A DNA stretch of 8,702 nucleotides, taken from Methanomicrobiaceae archaeon UBA436. Lineage in GTDB: Archaea; Halobacteriota; Methanomicrobia; Methanomicrobiales; Methanoculleaceae. Below, in pieces: positions 1 to 7,193 of the stretch. How positions within the stretch are numbered: the first letter of the stretch is position 1; each line of letters begins with the position of its first letter. The notes beneath the pieces are model-generated. The model did not search any database and was not told the origin of the DNA. It saw nothing but the letters and a program-made list of their open reading frames with translations. The position numbers and the translations under genes are program-made. The stretch covers positions 6,909-15,610 of the forward strand of contig DAFR01000109.1 of assembly GCA_002497965.1 (NCBI GenBank), given 5' to 3'.

Positions 1-1212
1 ACAGAACTCTCGACCATCCGGAGCATCTATCGGAACACGTATGAGCAGGGGATCGAACTCTTAAAGAAGTGGGGCGACGCCTACATCGCGATGCTCCTAT
101 CGGCGGCGCTTGTTGCAACCATCATGATGATCTCGGCCGGCATCTACGCCCCGGAAGGGATAGAGGCGACGCTGAACATCTCTTACATGATCATCGTGGC
201 GATATCGGTCTTCGGTCTGACGATCATGTACCGGGCTGTTCCCGATGACCCCCGCACCCACGGGCTTAAGGATGTCTGCTCAAAGGAGCAGGGCCTCATC
301 AGGCGGCTCGAACGGCTCATCGTGCCGGTCGTCGCTGCGGTCACGCTGATCCTTGCCGTTGTTGGCGCCAACGCAGGTGTCATCTTCCTGCTTGCAGGGC
401 TGCTCCTGATGCCGCTTGGGGTGATCGGCTACATCGACGATGCGAACGTTGTCAGGCGGGACGAGGACTTTGCCACGTTCATCCGGGGGCTTGGTTCGAT
501 CATGGGCGGCAAGGCGATCACTGTAGGTGATGCGCTCAGGGAGGTGGACAAGAAGTCGCTGGTCTACCTTGAACCGTTCATCAACTCGGTATCCTCGAAG
601 ATTAATCTCGGACTCGATGAGGCCAGGAGCTGGAAGAAGTTCATCGGGGAGACCGGGAGTTACCTCATCTACAAGTACATGAACATCTTCCGCGACGCGG
701 TTGCCCTCGGAGGGTCGCCAGACAAGATAGGGAAGATTGTCGGTTCATCGATGCTCGAGCAGGTGCTGCTCCGGCGGAAGCGCGACATGATGGTGAAGGG
801 TTTTGTCGTCCTTCTCGTGCCGATGCACGCCGCGATGATTGCCATATTCGTCTTCCTCTTCGAGATCCTTCTCTCGATGTCCAATGCCGTTACGGATGTG
901 ATGAACTACTTCACAGAGGCCTCGAGCGCACTCTCAGGGGGCACGCCGTCTGGTGCGGGGATATCCATGGGGATGTCCATGAACCTCTTTGTGAACTTCC
1001 CCGAAGACATCATGCGAACCTACGTGATAACGATCCTCTTATTGCTGACCGTTGCAGACATACTGGCCGGGAAGATTGTTATGGGCGGTGACCGCTACCT
1101 CTACTACTTCTTAACAAGCGTGCTCTGTGTGGCCACCGGTATCATATACATCATTGCACCGATCGTCGTGGGCATCTTCTTCTCCATTCCGGCACTTGTG
1201 GGGGTAGGATAG
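1..1212 (+). CDS. arlJ: Archaellum assembly platform protein ArlJ (FlaJ), C-terminal part, 5' truncated by window edge
   Basis: ArlJ is the polytopic membrane platform of the archaellum motor. It works with the ATPase ArlI and with ArlH, and belongs to the type II secretion/type IV pilus GspF/TadC superfamily. The reading frame is open from base 1, so the ATG at 91 is internal. About 403 residues are visible, against roughly 550 or more for a full family member. Counting from base 1, there are two hydrophobic segments near residues 31-50 and 60-80, two more near 102-145, and then a helical cytoplasmic domain with the F-domain-like stretch GGSPDKIGKIVGSSMLEQ and a basic RRKRD. This is followed by a long hydrophobic segment (KGFVVLLVPMHAAMIAIFVF), a Met/Gly-rich loop and two or three C-terminal membrane helices. 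The TAG stop shares one base with the GTG of the next gene, so the two are probably translationally coupled. Family assignment is confident from topology and motifs. Confidence 0.9.
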   Translation, partial: TELSTIRSIYRNTYEQGIELLKKWGDAYIAMLLSAALVATIMMISAGIYAPEGIEATLNISYMIIVAISVFGLTIMYRAVPDDPRTHGLKDVCSKEQGLIRRLERLIVPVVAAVTLILAVVGANAGVIFLLAGLLLMPLGVIGYIDDANVVRRDEDFATFIRGLGSIMGGKAITVGDALREVDKKSLVYLEPFINSVSSKINLGLDEARSWKKFIGETGSYLIYKYMNIFRDAVALGGSPDKIGKIVGSSMLEQVLLRRKRDMMVKGFVVLLVPMHAAMIAIFVFLFEILLSMSNAVTDVMNYFTEASSALSGGTPSGAGISMGMSMNLFVNFPEDIMRTYVITILLLLTVADILAGKIVMGGDRYLYYFLTSVLCVATGIIYIIAPIVVGIFFSIPALVGVG

Positions 1213-2267
1213 TGAGAGAGAGTCTCCGCCGCCCGCTTCTCTTCCTTATAACCGTCGGCACCGGTTCGCTGATCATCCTCCTCGATGTCAACCCGGAGGT
1301 TGTCGTTGCGGTTACTGTGGTTGCAGGGTTTCTTGCGCTTCTGGTCACAGGGGCGCTTAATCTTTCAGAACTGAGACCCTCAAATTTAAGAGCCGCATTC
1401 CGGGGGTGGAGGAGGAAGAAGAAGCCCGAGGCGCCGAATGCGGTTGGGGCGAAGCCTGCCCCGGTTGCAAAAGGCCGGTTCTCGGGCATGCTGGGGACGT
1501 TTACAGCCTCGATCCGGGAGACGATCGCCCATGCCCGGGCATCCGACAGCAAGAAGAAGGAAGGTATCGAGAAGATCGATAAGATGCTTGACCGGGCTGT
1601 CGAGGGCGCCGATGCCGACTCCTCCCTGGCCCCGGCCCCGCCAAAACCTGGCGGGAGCGTGACAGACCCGCTGGCATCACTTGCAGACCTTGACTTCGAC
1701 TCGATTGCCGATCTCGATCTCAACGGAGAAGGCCCGGACCTGGGCGGTTCGTTCTCTCCGGAGGATGTATCTCTCCTGTCCGCAGAGGATATGGACGTCG
1801 TATCCGAGATCCTGAAGACCCACCAGACCGAGATTGAGGTGCCGGCCGGGTTTTCAGGTGATAGCGTTCTCCCTCCGATGACAGCGGGGGTCCCGGGAAT
1901 CGCGGGCGATGAGGGCATCCCGGACATCGGCATACTGAGAGACGAACTCTCCGCGCTCGACGACCTGGATCCCGCTGAGATCAGGATCGAGGTAGAGGGT
2001 GAGGAAGAGGAAGAAGAGGAGGAGCCTGCCCCCGAGGAGGAGGTCCCTGAGGTGGAGGAGAAGAAAGAGGATTTTGATATAGTCTCCTTTGCATCCGGGG
2101 GCACCGTCGAGGATTCTCTGATCACCACACTGAAGGCCGACGCCCGGAGGAAGAAGTTTGTCGAGGATGTCAGCCTGCTGCGGGAGTTGAGAGGCGAGAA
2201 AATCGCGGCAAAAGACCTTGCAGCGGAGCTTGAGGAGATCCTTGAGGCGCTGCGATCGCAACGGTGA
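1212..2267 (+). CDS. Unrecognised membrane-anchored acidic protein between arlJ and cheF
   Basis: I do not recognise this 351-residue protein. Two hydrophobic helices (about residues 8-24 and 30-48) form a hairpin. They are followed by a basic patch (RGWRRKKKP, 64-72), which by the positive-inside rule places the rest in the cytoplasm. The remainder is mostly low complexity: a K/A/P-rich linker, a helical stretch (about 95-130), Asp/Leu-rich short motifs (SLADLDF 156-162, SIADLDL 164-170, ALDDLDP 248-254), a Glu tract (260-286, eight consecutive Glu), and a charged helical C-terminus (about 296-351). The GTG start overlaps the arlJ stop (TAGTG) and has the G-rich stretch GGGGGTAGG just upstream. 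It sits inside the arl operon and directly before cheF. An archaellum-associated scaffold or a link to CheF is an inference from position only. I see no ArlC/D/E domain signature and no enzyme motif. Codon use looks like that of its neighbours. Confidence 0.85.
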   Translation: MRESLRRPLLFLITVGTGSLIILLDVNPEVVVAVTVVAGFLALLVTGALNLSELRPSNLRAAFRGWRRKKKPEAPNAVGAKPAPVAKGRFSGMLGTFTASIRETIAHARASDSKKKEGIEKIDKMLDRAVEGADADSSLAPAPPKPGGSVTDPLASLADLDFDSIADLDLNGEGPDLGGSFSPEDVSLLSAEDMDVVSEILKTHQTEIEVPAGFSGDSVLPPMTAGVPGIAGDEGIPDIGILRDELSALDDLDPAEIRIEVEGEEEEEEEEPAPEEEVPEVEEKKEDFDIVSFASGGTVEDSLITTLKADARRKKFVEDVSLLRELRGEKIAAKDLAAELEEILEALRSQR

Positions 2268-2297
2268 TGGTCTCCGGCGAGATACTGGTATAGGGTA

Positions 2298-2302
2298 GGT
2301 GA
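2298..2302 (+). promoter_or_regulatory. Ribosome binding site that sets the cheF start
   Basis: GGTGA at these bases (AGGTGA counting the A at 2297) matches the core of the archaeal anti-Shine-Dalgarno complement. It lies 8 bases before the ATG at 2311. The upstream in-frame GTG at 2299 lies inside this motif, so 2311 is the better start. Confidence 0.65.
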
Positions 2303-2310
2303 CGGATGCG

Positions 2311-3120
2311 ATGATGAAGACGGTCCCGGCAAAGGTCGAGCACGAGGGGCGGTGGGTCTCGACGAAGGTTGGCATAGCAGAGGACCGTTTCCGTATCGAG
2401 GCGCCTGTTGACCGGGAGATCCCCTACAGGTCGGTTGTCGACCTGGAGGAGAAGAGGAACCAGATTATTGTCGCCGTTGGGGGTGATGGAGAGGCTGTCT
2501 ACCGCATTGCGTCGGTCGAGAAGGTTCTTACCGTCTTAAAGAAGTTCATCATCACGCAGGCCAGCGCCTACCGGTTGAACGCATTCTTCATGTCACCTGC
2601 AATCCGCGGCGGCGTCCTCATACAGGACGCCACGTGGGAGAAGGGAGCGATTGCCGTCATGAAGACCGGGATCTGGTTTGTCAGCCAGGAGAAGCAGGTC
2701 TGCATACCCCTCGATGAGGTGGCCGGCATCGAACTCACCTCGCGGGAGATCCAGGAGAAGGACCTGAACGTTGTCAAGATCGATCACCTGGTTGAGAACG
2801 AGGTCGTGACAAGTTTTGTCCTCTGCCCGCTGACGACGCTTCAGGTCCTCTACAACTTCCTCAAGGAGGCAACGAGCGGCACCGAGATTAAGGAGGACCT
2901 GGACCCCCTGACCGGCCAGGTGGCGATGCTGGTCTACAGCGGGATGGACTCAAGCGCCATCGAGAATATGCTCAAACTCTCGCACAAGGACCTCGATGCC
3001 ATATATGATAAACTCTTATCCACGGGGATGGCCGAGGTGCTATACGTCAGGAAAGAGGTTCAATTAACCCCGAAAGGTGTCAGATACATCTCGGAATCAT
3101 TGAAAACACCAATGGAGTGA
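2311..3120 (+). CDS. cheF: Archaeal chemotaxis adaptor CheF (CheF-arch/DUF439 family)
   Basis: CheF is the archaea-specific adaptor that links phosphorylated CheY to the archaellum motor, since archaea lack the bacterial switch protein FliM. The protein has 269 residues from ATG 2311. The frame extends to GTG 2299 (four extra residues), but that codon sits within the GGTGA ribosome binding site. Residues 1-185 are mixed beta/alpha and carry two similar-looking halves, each with a strand-rich segment ending in a helix: about 1-85 ending VEKVLTVLKKF, and about 90-185 ending LTTLQVLYNFLKE. Residues 199-269 look like a winged helix (GQVAMLVYSGMDSSAIENML, then a second helix and LTPKGVRYI). This layout fits CheF. 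It lies 43 bp after the acidic membrane protein and is followed by a T-tract and a new promoter, so it appears to belong to the archaellum transcript rather than the cheY-led one. The main doubt is the family name, assigned from memory of the fold pattern and from context. Confidence 0.8.
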   Translation: MMKTVPAKVEHEGRWVSTKVGIAEDRFRIEAPVDREIPYRSVVDLEEKRNQIIVAVGGDGEAVYRIASVEKVLTVLKKFIITQASAYRLNAFFMSPAIRGGVLIQDATWEKGAIAVMKTGIWFVSQEKQVCIPLDEVAGIELTSREIQEKDLNVVKIDHLVENEVVTSFVLCPLTTLQVLYNFLKEATSGTEIKEDLDPLTGQVAMLVYSGMDSSAIENMLKLSHKDLDAIYDKLLSTGMAEVLYVRKEVQLTPKGVRYISESLKTPME

Positions 3121-3145
3121 TGGTGCAGGAAAGGCCCATTTACGC

Positions 3146-3156
3146 AAATATATATT
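3146..3156 (+). promoter_or_regulatory. TATA box of the che operon promoter
   Basis: AAATATATATT is a strong archaeal TATA-like element in the 72-bp gap between cheF and cheY, in a locally AT-rich patch that contrasts with the GC-rich genes. Start-site spacing of about 22-27 bases downstream would put transcription initiation near 3172-3182, leaving a short leader of about 11-20 bases before the cheY ATG at 3193. No convincing purine-rich BRE is visible just upstream. Confidence 0.6.
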
Positions 3157-3165
3157 ACCTTTTTT
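3157..3165 (+). terminator. T-rich tract, possible terminator of the arl-cheF transcript
   Basis: ACCTTTTTT contains six T residues in a row, 40 bases after the cheF stop, with no clear hairpin. Archaeal RNA polymerase can terminate on T-rich tracts without a stem-loop. The tract overlaps the spacer of the proposed che promoter, so the same bases may simply be promoter AT-richness. Weak evidence. Confidence 0.3.
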
Positions 3166-3192
3166 ACACAAATAAAGAGTGAGTGGTGTTCG

Positions 3193-3555
3193 ATGGGAAG
3201 GATTCTGATCGTCGATGATACTATGTTTATGAGGACTCTACTAAAGAACATCCTCTTTTCCGGCGGGCACGACATCGTTGGTGAGGCGGCGGATGGAGCG
3301 GAGGCTGTAGCAAAGTACCAGGACCTCAAACCCGACCTGGTCACAATGGATATTGTGATGCCGAAGGTGAACGGGATAGAGGCGCTCAAGGCTATCCGGG
3401 CCGCAGACCCGTCTGCAAAGGTCATAATGTGCACCGCAGTCGGCCAGGAGCAGATGGTCAAGCTTGCCGTCAAGAGCGGTGCAAAAGGGTATATAGTCAA
3501 GCCGTTCCAGGCTCCAAAAGTCCTCGAAGAAGTCAAGAACGTTCTAAGTGCGTGA
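3193..3555 (+). CDS. cheY: Chemotaxis response regulator CheY
   Basis: This is a single-domain receiver of 120 residues, the usual length. It takes phosphate from CheA, and as CheY-P it binds CheF at the archaellum motor. All key residues are visible: the acidic pair D8/D9 for Mg2+, the phospho-acceptor D53 in TMDIVMPKVNG, T81 in MCTAVGQEQM, and K103-P104 in YIVKPF. There is no output domain. It is the first gene after the TATA box at 3146. The ATG is preceded by TGGTG at 3184-3188, a short Shine-Dalgarno match 4 bases away, and the N-terminus starts directly with strand beta-1 (RILIVDD). The stop lies 2 bp before cheB, consistent with coupled translation. Confidence 0.95.
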   Translation: MGRILIVDDTMFMRTLLKNILFSGGHDIVGEAADGAEAVAKYQDLKPDLVTMDIVMPKVNGIEALKAIRAADPSAKVIMCTAVGQEQMVKLAVKSGAKGYIVKPFQAPKVLEEVKNVLSA

Positions 3556-3557
3556 CC

Positions 3558-4592
3558 ATGATACGGGTTCTGATCGTCGACGACTCGCTCTTTATAAGGA
3601 CGATCCTGCGCGACCTGCTCAAAAGCGACCCGGAGATCGAGGTTGTCGGGACAGCGGTGAATGGCATAGATGCCCTTGAGAAGATTGCGGAGTTAAACCC
3701 CGATGTTGTCACCCTGGATATCGAGATGCCCAGGATGGGCGGGCTTGAGGTGCTTGAAACCCTCCAGCGGCAGGCCACCAGACCGAAGATCCTGGTGCTG
3801 AGCACGCTGACGTCCCGTAACGCCGATATGACCCATCAGGCGCTGCGTCTCGGGGCGGACGATTTCATGCTCAAGCCAAAGGATATCCCTAACGTTCGGG
3901 GAATCGAGAGAGAGCTCGTCCAGAAGATTAGAAACCTCCTCCGGCTGCCGAGAGTGCAAAAGCAGACCGAGATCGCGCATAAGGATGCGGAGACGGTTGT
4001 GGTGATAGGGTCCTCTGCAGGCGGGCCGCCTATGCTTGACGTCCTGCTATCAGGGCTGCCGCCGGACCTTCCTGCAGCCGTTGTCATAACACAGCACATG
4101 CCTGAGGGGTTCACGGCATCGCTTGCTGAACGCCTTAACCGGATCTCGGCCCTGTCGGTGAGGGAGACCCGGAACGGCGACAACCTGCAGGCCGGTGCGG
4201 TCCTGGTTTCAAAAGCCGGCGTCCACACCGTCATATCGCGGCTTGCGTCGAGCACCGGGAGAACCCACGGCCGGATCGTTCATTCGACCGCACCCCCTAT
4301 CCATGCCGTCCGCCCCGCCGTAGATACGACCTTCACCTCCGCAGCGCACGTCTTTGGCCCGAGAACGATCTCGGTCATCCTCTCGGGTATGGGAAGCGAC
4401 GGGGGTGAAGGGACGCTTGCGGTGAAGAAGGCGGGTGGAACCACGATGGTCTGTGCAGAAGAGGACTGTCTTGTCTACGGGATGGCGCGGGCCGCCCTGG
4501 CAAGAGATTGCGTCGATCGGGTGGTTCCGCTGGAGAATATTGCACGCGAGATCACGCGAGCGGTCGGCCAGGTTGAGGTGGATCATGTTTGA
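3558..4592 (+). CDS. cheB: Chemotaxis protein-glutamate methylesterase/glutamine deamidase CheB
   Basis: CheB hydrolyses receptor glutamyl methyl esters and deamidates receptor glutamines during adaptation. It is activated by phosphate from CheA. The 344 residues hold a receiver (1-125: D8/D9, phospho-acceptor D54 in TLDIEMPRMGG, S82/T83, K106), a linker (about 126-144), and a C-terminal methylesterase domain (145-344). The catalytic triad is visible as S153 in GSSAGGPP, H180 in ITQHMPEGFT and D281 in SGMGSDGGEG. The start is the ATG at 3558, because the receiver begins there as in CheY. The frame continues upstream to 3429, but that part is the shifted cheY sequence. No strong ribosome binding site is seen, and the 2-bp gap to cheY suggests re-initiation. 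The 3' end overlaps cheA by 8 bases. Near the C-terminus the usual longer Gln-containing loop before V-x-GMP is shortened to EEDCLVYGMA. Confidence 0.95.
   Translation: MIRVLIVDDSLFIRTILRDLLKSDPEIEVVGTAVNGIDALEKIAELNPDVVTLDIEMPRMGGLEVLETLQRQATRPKILVLSTLTSRNADMTHQALRLGADDFMLKPKDIPNVRGIERELVQKIRNLLRLPRVQKQTEIAHKDAETVVVIGSSAGGPPMLDVLLSGLPPDLPAAVVITQHMPEGFTASLAERLNRISALSVRETRNGDNLQAGAVLVSKAGVHTVISRLASSTGRTHGRIVHSTAPPIHAVRPAVDTTFTSAAHVFGPRTISVILSGMGSDGGEGTLAVKKAGGTTMVCAEEDCLVYGMARAALARDCVDRVVPLENIAREITRAVGQVEVDHV
4575..4580 (+). promoter_or_regulatory. Ribosome binding site of cheA inside cheB
   Basis: GAGGTG lies 4 bases before the ATG at 4585, within the last codons of cheB. It decides the cheA start over upstream in-frame ATGs that fall inside cheB coding sequence. 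Confidence 0.65.
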
Positions 4593-6549
4593 CGAAGAGG
4601 TATACCGGAAGTTGTTTGTCGAAGAGTCGCGGGAGAATCATGAGAACATCGTGAACAACCTCCTTGCCCTTGAGAGCGGGGAGGACCAGCAGACCGCCAT
4701 CGACGAGATCTTCCGGTCGGCGCACACGCTCAAGGGGATGGCTGCCTCGATGGGCTTTGATGCTATGGAGCACCTCTGCCACTCGATGGAAGACGTCTTC
4801 TCGCTCATCCGCAATGGCGGGCTGGAGGTGAATCCGCCGCTCACCGACCTCCTGCTCACCTGCACCGATGCGATCGAGGAGATGCTTGATGCCATCGAGG
4901 CGGGGGAGAACCCATCAGACGAGCAATCGGCACCTCTGGTTCAGGAACTGATGGCGTTTGCTGAGGAGGGGTCGCCGATCGAAGCCTCATTCACCCTTCC
5001 CAATCCTCAGGCTCCTCCAGAACCCCCGTGTGAACCCTCCATAGAGGTGGGCGGCTGCCCGGTCTACGTCCTGAAGGTCGCCGTCGACCCGACAAGCACC
5101 ATGAAAGATGTCAGGGCGATGCTTCTCCTGCAGAACCTGGAGGAGATCGGGAAGATCCGCTCGACGACCCCTCCACGCGACCGGATCGAGGATGGAAAGT
5201 TCGATGGAACGTTTGAGGTTGTCGTCGAGAGCGATGCCGGGGAGGAGGCGCTTCGGACGATTGCCTCCGGCACAGAGATCTCTCTACTTGCACTATCTCC
5301 GCTGGAATCGTATTCGGCGGCAGAGAGTCTGGAAGCGCGGGAGCCCGTAGACGTCCGGGAGGTCGGTGCGGCGCCGGCACCGCAGATGCAGAAGGCGGCG
5401 AGGCCCGATAAGGCCCGTGAGATCAAGAACATCCGTGTCGATATCGAGCGGCTTGACCGGATGATGAACCTGGTGGAGGATCTGGTCATCAACCGCGGCA
5501 GGCTCGAGCAGATCGCGAGGAAACACGGTATCAAGGAGTTTGATGAAGCGCTGGGCATGATCGGGCGTTCGGTCTCCGACCTCCAGAACCTTATGATGGG
5601 GATCAGGATGATGCCGCTTGAGCGCATCTTCAACCGTTTTCCCAGGGTTGTGCGGGACGTAGCGAACCATGACGGGAAGGAGGTTGAGTTCATAGTTGAG
5701 GGCGGCGAGACCGAACTTGACAGGAGCATGATGGACGGCCTCTCCGACCCTCTGCTGCACATCATAAGGAACGCTGTGAACCACGGCATCGAGACGCCGG
5801 AGGCCCGTAAAGCCGCGGGCAAACCCGCAAAGGGGCTGGTAAAGCTTACGGCCCGCAGGGACAAGGACAACGTCATCATAGACGTGGAGGATGATGGTGC
5901 AGGCATCGACCACGAGAAACTCAGGAAGAAGGCCGTTGAAAAAGGGTTTCTCGCACCCGAGACGGCGGCGAACGCGACGAAGGACGAACTTATCGCTCTC
6001 CTCTTCGAACCAGGGTTCAGCACCTCCGAGGTCATCAACGACATCAGCGGGAGGGGGGTCGGGCTGGATGTTGTGAAGAAGACGATCGAGTCGCTCAAGG
6101 GCACGATCAAGGTCGAGAGCGAGCCTGGCAGGGGCACAAAATTCGAGCTGGTTCTGCCGCCGACGATGGCGATCATCGATGTCATGATGGTGCGTATCAA
6201 CGGAAGGCGGTGTGCCATCCCGATCAGCAACGTTGTCGAGGTGGCGCATACAAGACCGGAGGCGATCCACCGGATCGGTAACTCCGATGCGATCCTTCTA
6301 CGCGATCAGACCCTCCCTCTGTACCGCCTGGAGGATATGTTCGGCCGGGCTGAGAAGGGCGATACGCTGATCGTGCTGCAGAATGATGGCAAAAGGTGCT
6401 GTATCGTCGTCGATTATGTTGACGGTCAGCAGGAGGTGGTGGTGAAACCGCTCTCGAGGATTGCGGGGAACTGCCGCGGGATCAGCGGTGTTACCATACC
6501 GGGTGACGGTGATGTTGTGCCGGTACTTGATGTAAATACAATGATTTAG
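4585..6549 (+). CDS. cheA: Chemotaxis histidine kinase CheA
   Basis: CheA is the cytoplasmic kinase that, coupled to receptors through CheW, autophosphorylates and feeds CheY and CheB. The 654 residues show the full five-part layout. P1 Hpt domain is about 1-105 with phospho-histidine H47 in FRSAHTLKGMA. A P2-like CheY/CheB docking domain is about 156-240, between Pro-rich linkers. P3 dimerisation helices are about 282-345 (IERLDRMMNLVEDLVINRGR). P4 ATPase is about 346-525, with N box HIIRNAVNHG (392-401), G1 DVEDDGAGID (433-442), F box FEPGFST (474-480), G2 GRGVGLD (489-495) and GTKF (517-520). P5 CheW-like domain is about 528-654. No key residue is missing. The start at 4585 is supported by GAGGTG at 4575 and by P1 beginning at once. 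It overlaps the cheB stop by 8 bases, and its TAG stop runs into the cheC ribosome binding site. Confidence 0.96.
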   Translation: MFDEEVYRKLFVEESRENHENIVNNLLALESGEDQQTAIDEIFRSAHTLKGMAASMGFDAMEHLCHSMEDVFSLIRNGGLEVNPPLTDLLLTCTDAIEEMLDAIEAGENPSDEQSAPLVQELMAFAEEGSPIEASFTLPNPQAPPEPPCEPSIEVGGCPVYVLKVAVDPTSTMKDVRAMLLLQNLEEIGKIRSTTPPRDRIEDGKFDGTFEVVVESDAGEEALRTIASGTEISLLALSPLESYSAAESLEAREPVDVREVGAAPAPQMQKAARPDKAREIKNIRVDIERLDRMMNLVEDLVINRGRLEQIARKHGIKEFDEALGMIGRSVSDLQNLMMGIRMMPLERIFNRFPRVVRDVANHDGKEVEFIVEGGETELDRSMMDGLSDPLLHIIRNAVNHGIETPEARKAAGKPAKGLVKLTARRDKDNVIIDVEDDGAGIDHEKLRKKAVEKGFLAPETAANATKDELIALLFEPGFSTSEVINDISGRGVGLDVVKKTIESLKGTIKVESEPGRGTKFELVLPPTMAIIDVMMVRINGRRCAIPISNVVEVAHTRPEAIHRIGNSDAILLRDQTLPLYRLEDMFGRAEKGDTLIVLQNDGKRCCIVVDYVDGQQEVVVKPLSRIAGNCRGISGVTIPGDGDVVPVLDVNTMI

Positions 6550-6556
6550 GAGAGGT
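6549..6556 (+). promoter_or_regulatory. Ribosome binding site of cheC
   Basis: GGAGAGGT starts on the last base of the cheA stop codon and ends 4 bases before the cheC ATG at 6561. It is the most purine-rich Shine-Dalgarno-like site in the che block. Confidence 0.6.
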
Positions 6557-6560
6557 TTTC

Positions 6561-7175
6561 ATGGAACTTGATCCCTTTTGGAAGGACGCGCTGACGGAGT
6601 TCGGGAACATCGGCGCGGCGCACGCGGCGACGAGTCTGTCACAGATGCTGATGAGCCCGGTTGAGATGACTGTGCCGGAGGTCCTGGCCATCGATATCGC
6701 TGACCTTCACAAGTATATCAGCAACGAGATATCTGCGATGGTGGTCTTCCAGATCCAGGGTGAGATCGCGGATGGCGGGTATATCGTTGTCAGCATGCCC
6801 CGGGAGACGATCATCCAGCTGACAAACCAGATGCTCGGTATGACCGATACCGATCGCGAGATCAACGAGATGGACCAGAGCGCAGCGATCGAGATCGGGA
6901 ATATCATGATATCGGCGTTCCTGGATGCGACCGCCGAACTGCTCGGTGTCATCATGCTGCCCTCGCCACCGGCGCTGGCCATCGATATGGCGCATGCCGC
7001 TTTTGAGTCCATCGTTGCCCAGGTGGCAACCGATGTGAACGACGTCCTGATCTTCAACACCGAGCTCACGAGCGAGGCCCCCCCGGTATACGGTAGCATC
7101 TACATGCTCCCGAACGTAGAACTTGCCGGGCAGTTGTTCCGGATGCTTGAACGGCTGATGGAACCACTCTCGTAG
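6561..7175 (+). CDS. cheC: CheY-P phosphatase CheC
   Basis: CheC dephosphorylates CheY-P and also binds CheD, giving a feedback from the kinase output to receptor adaptation. The 204 residues match the usual CheC length, and the protein has the internal two-fold repeat of the CheC/CheX/FliY phosphatase family. Both phosphatase signatures (E-x2-N) are visible: E13/N16 in LTEFGNIGAAHAA and E111/N114 in AIEIGNIMISAFLDA. Both active centres therefore appear intact. Two beta-rich segments follow (about 31-80 and 130-185), ending with a C-terminal helix (LAGQLFRMLERLME). The start has a good ribosome binding site. The gene sits 11 bp after cheA and 18 bp before cheD. The cheC-cheD pairing is the standard arrangement and fits the known physical interaction of the two proteins. 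Confidence 0.94.
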   Translation: MELDPFWKDALTEFGNIGAAHAATSLSQMLMSPVEMTVPEVLAIDIADLHKYISNEISAMVVFQIQGEIADGGYIVVSMPRETIIQLTNQMLGMTDTDREINEMDQSAAIEIGNIMISAFLDATAELLGVIMLPSPPALAIDMAHAAFESIVAQVATDVNDVLIFNTELTSEAPPVYGSIYMLPNVELAGQLFRMLERLMEPLS

Positions 7176-7193
7176 ACGGCCTGCGGAATATAC

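Noticed and set aside
1989..2024. Purine-rich GAG/GAA tract as a phase-variable microsatellite
   Set aside because: The tract is an irregular mix of GAG and GAA codons with interruptions and keeps the frame. It reads as an ordinary Glu-rich linker, not a uniform slippage repeat.
1151..2332. Long open frame on the - strand (393 codons) opposite the acidic protein gene
   Set aside because: Its translation is Ser/Pro/Arg low complexity, created by the Glu-rich and GC-rich codons of the + strand gene. It has no domain, and the + strand has the operon context and membrane segments.
3429..3557. Upstream extension of the cheB frame
   Set aside because: It only reads cheY in another frame. The receiver domain begins exactly at the ATG at 3558.
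4435..4584. Upstream extension of the cheA frame
   Set aside because: It lies within cheB coding sequence. The ribosome binding site at 4575-4580 and the P1 domain point to ATG 4585.
5064..6230. Long open frames on the - strand opposite cheA (388 and 325 codons)
   Set aside because: Shadow frames in high-GC DNA. The + strand encodes a complete CheA with every kinase box in place.
7173..7175. TAG as a pyrrolysine codon joining CheC and CheD
   Set aside because: Both proteins have their normal family lengths when TAG is read as a stop, and arlJ and cheA also end in TAG. Pyrrolysine use is known mainly in other methanogen groups.
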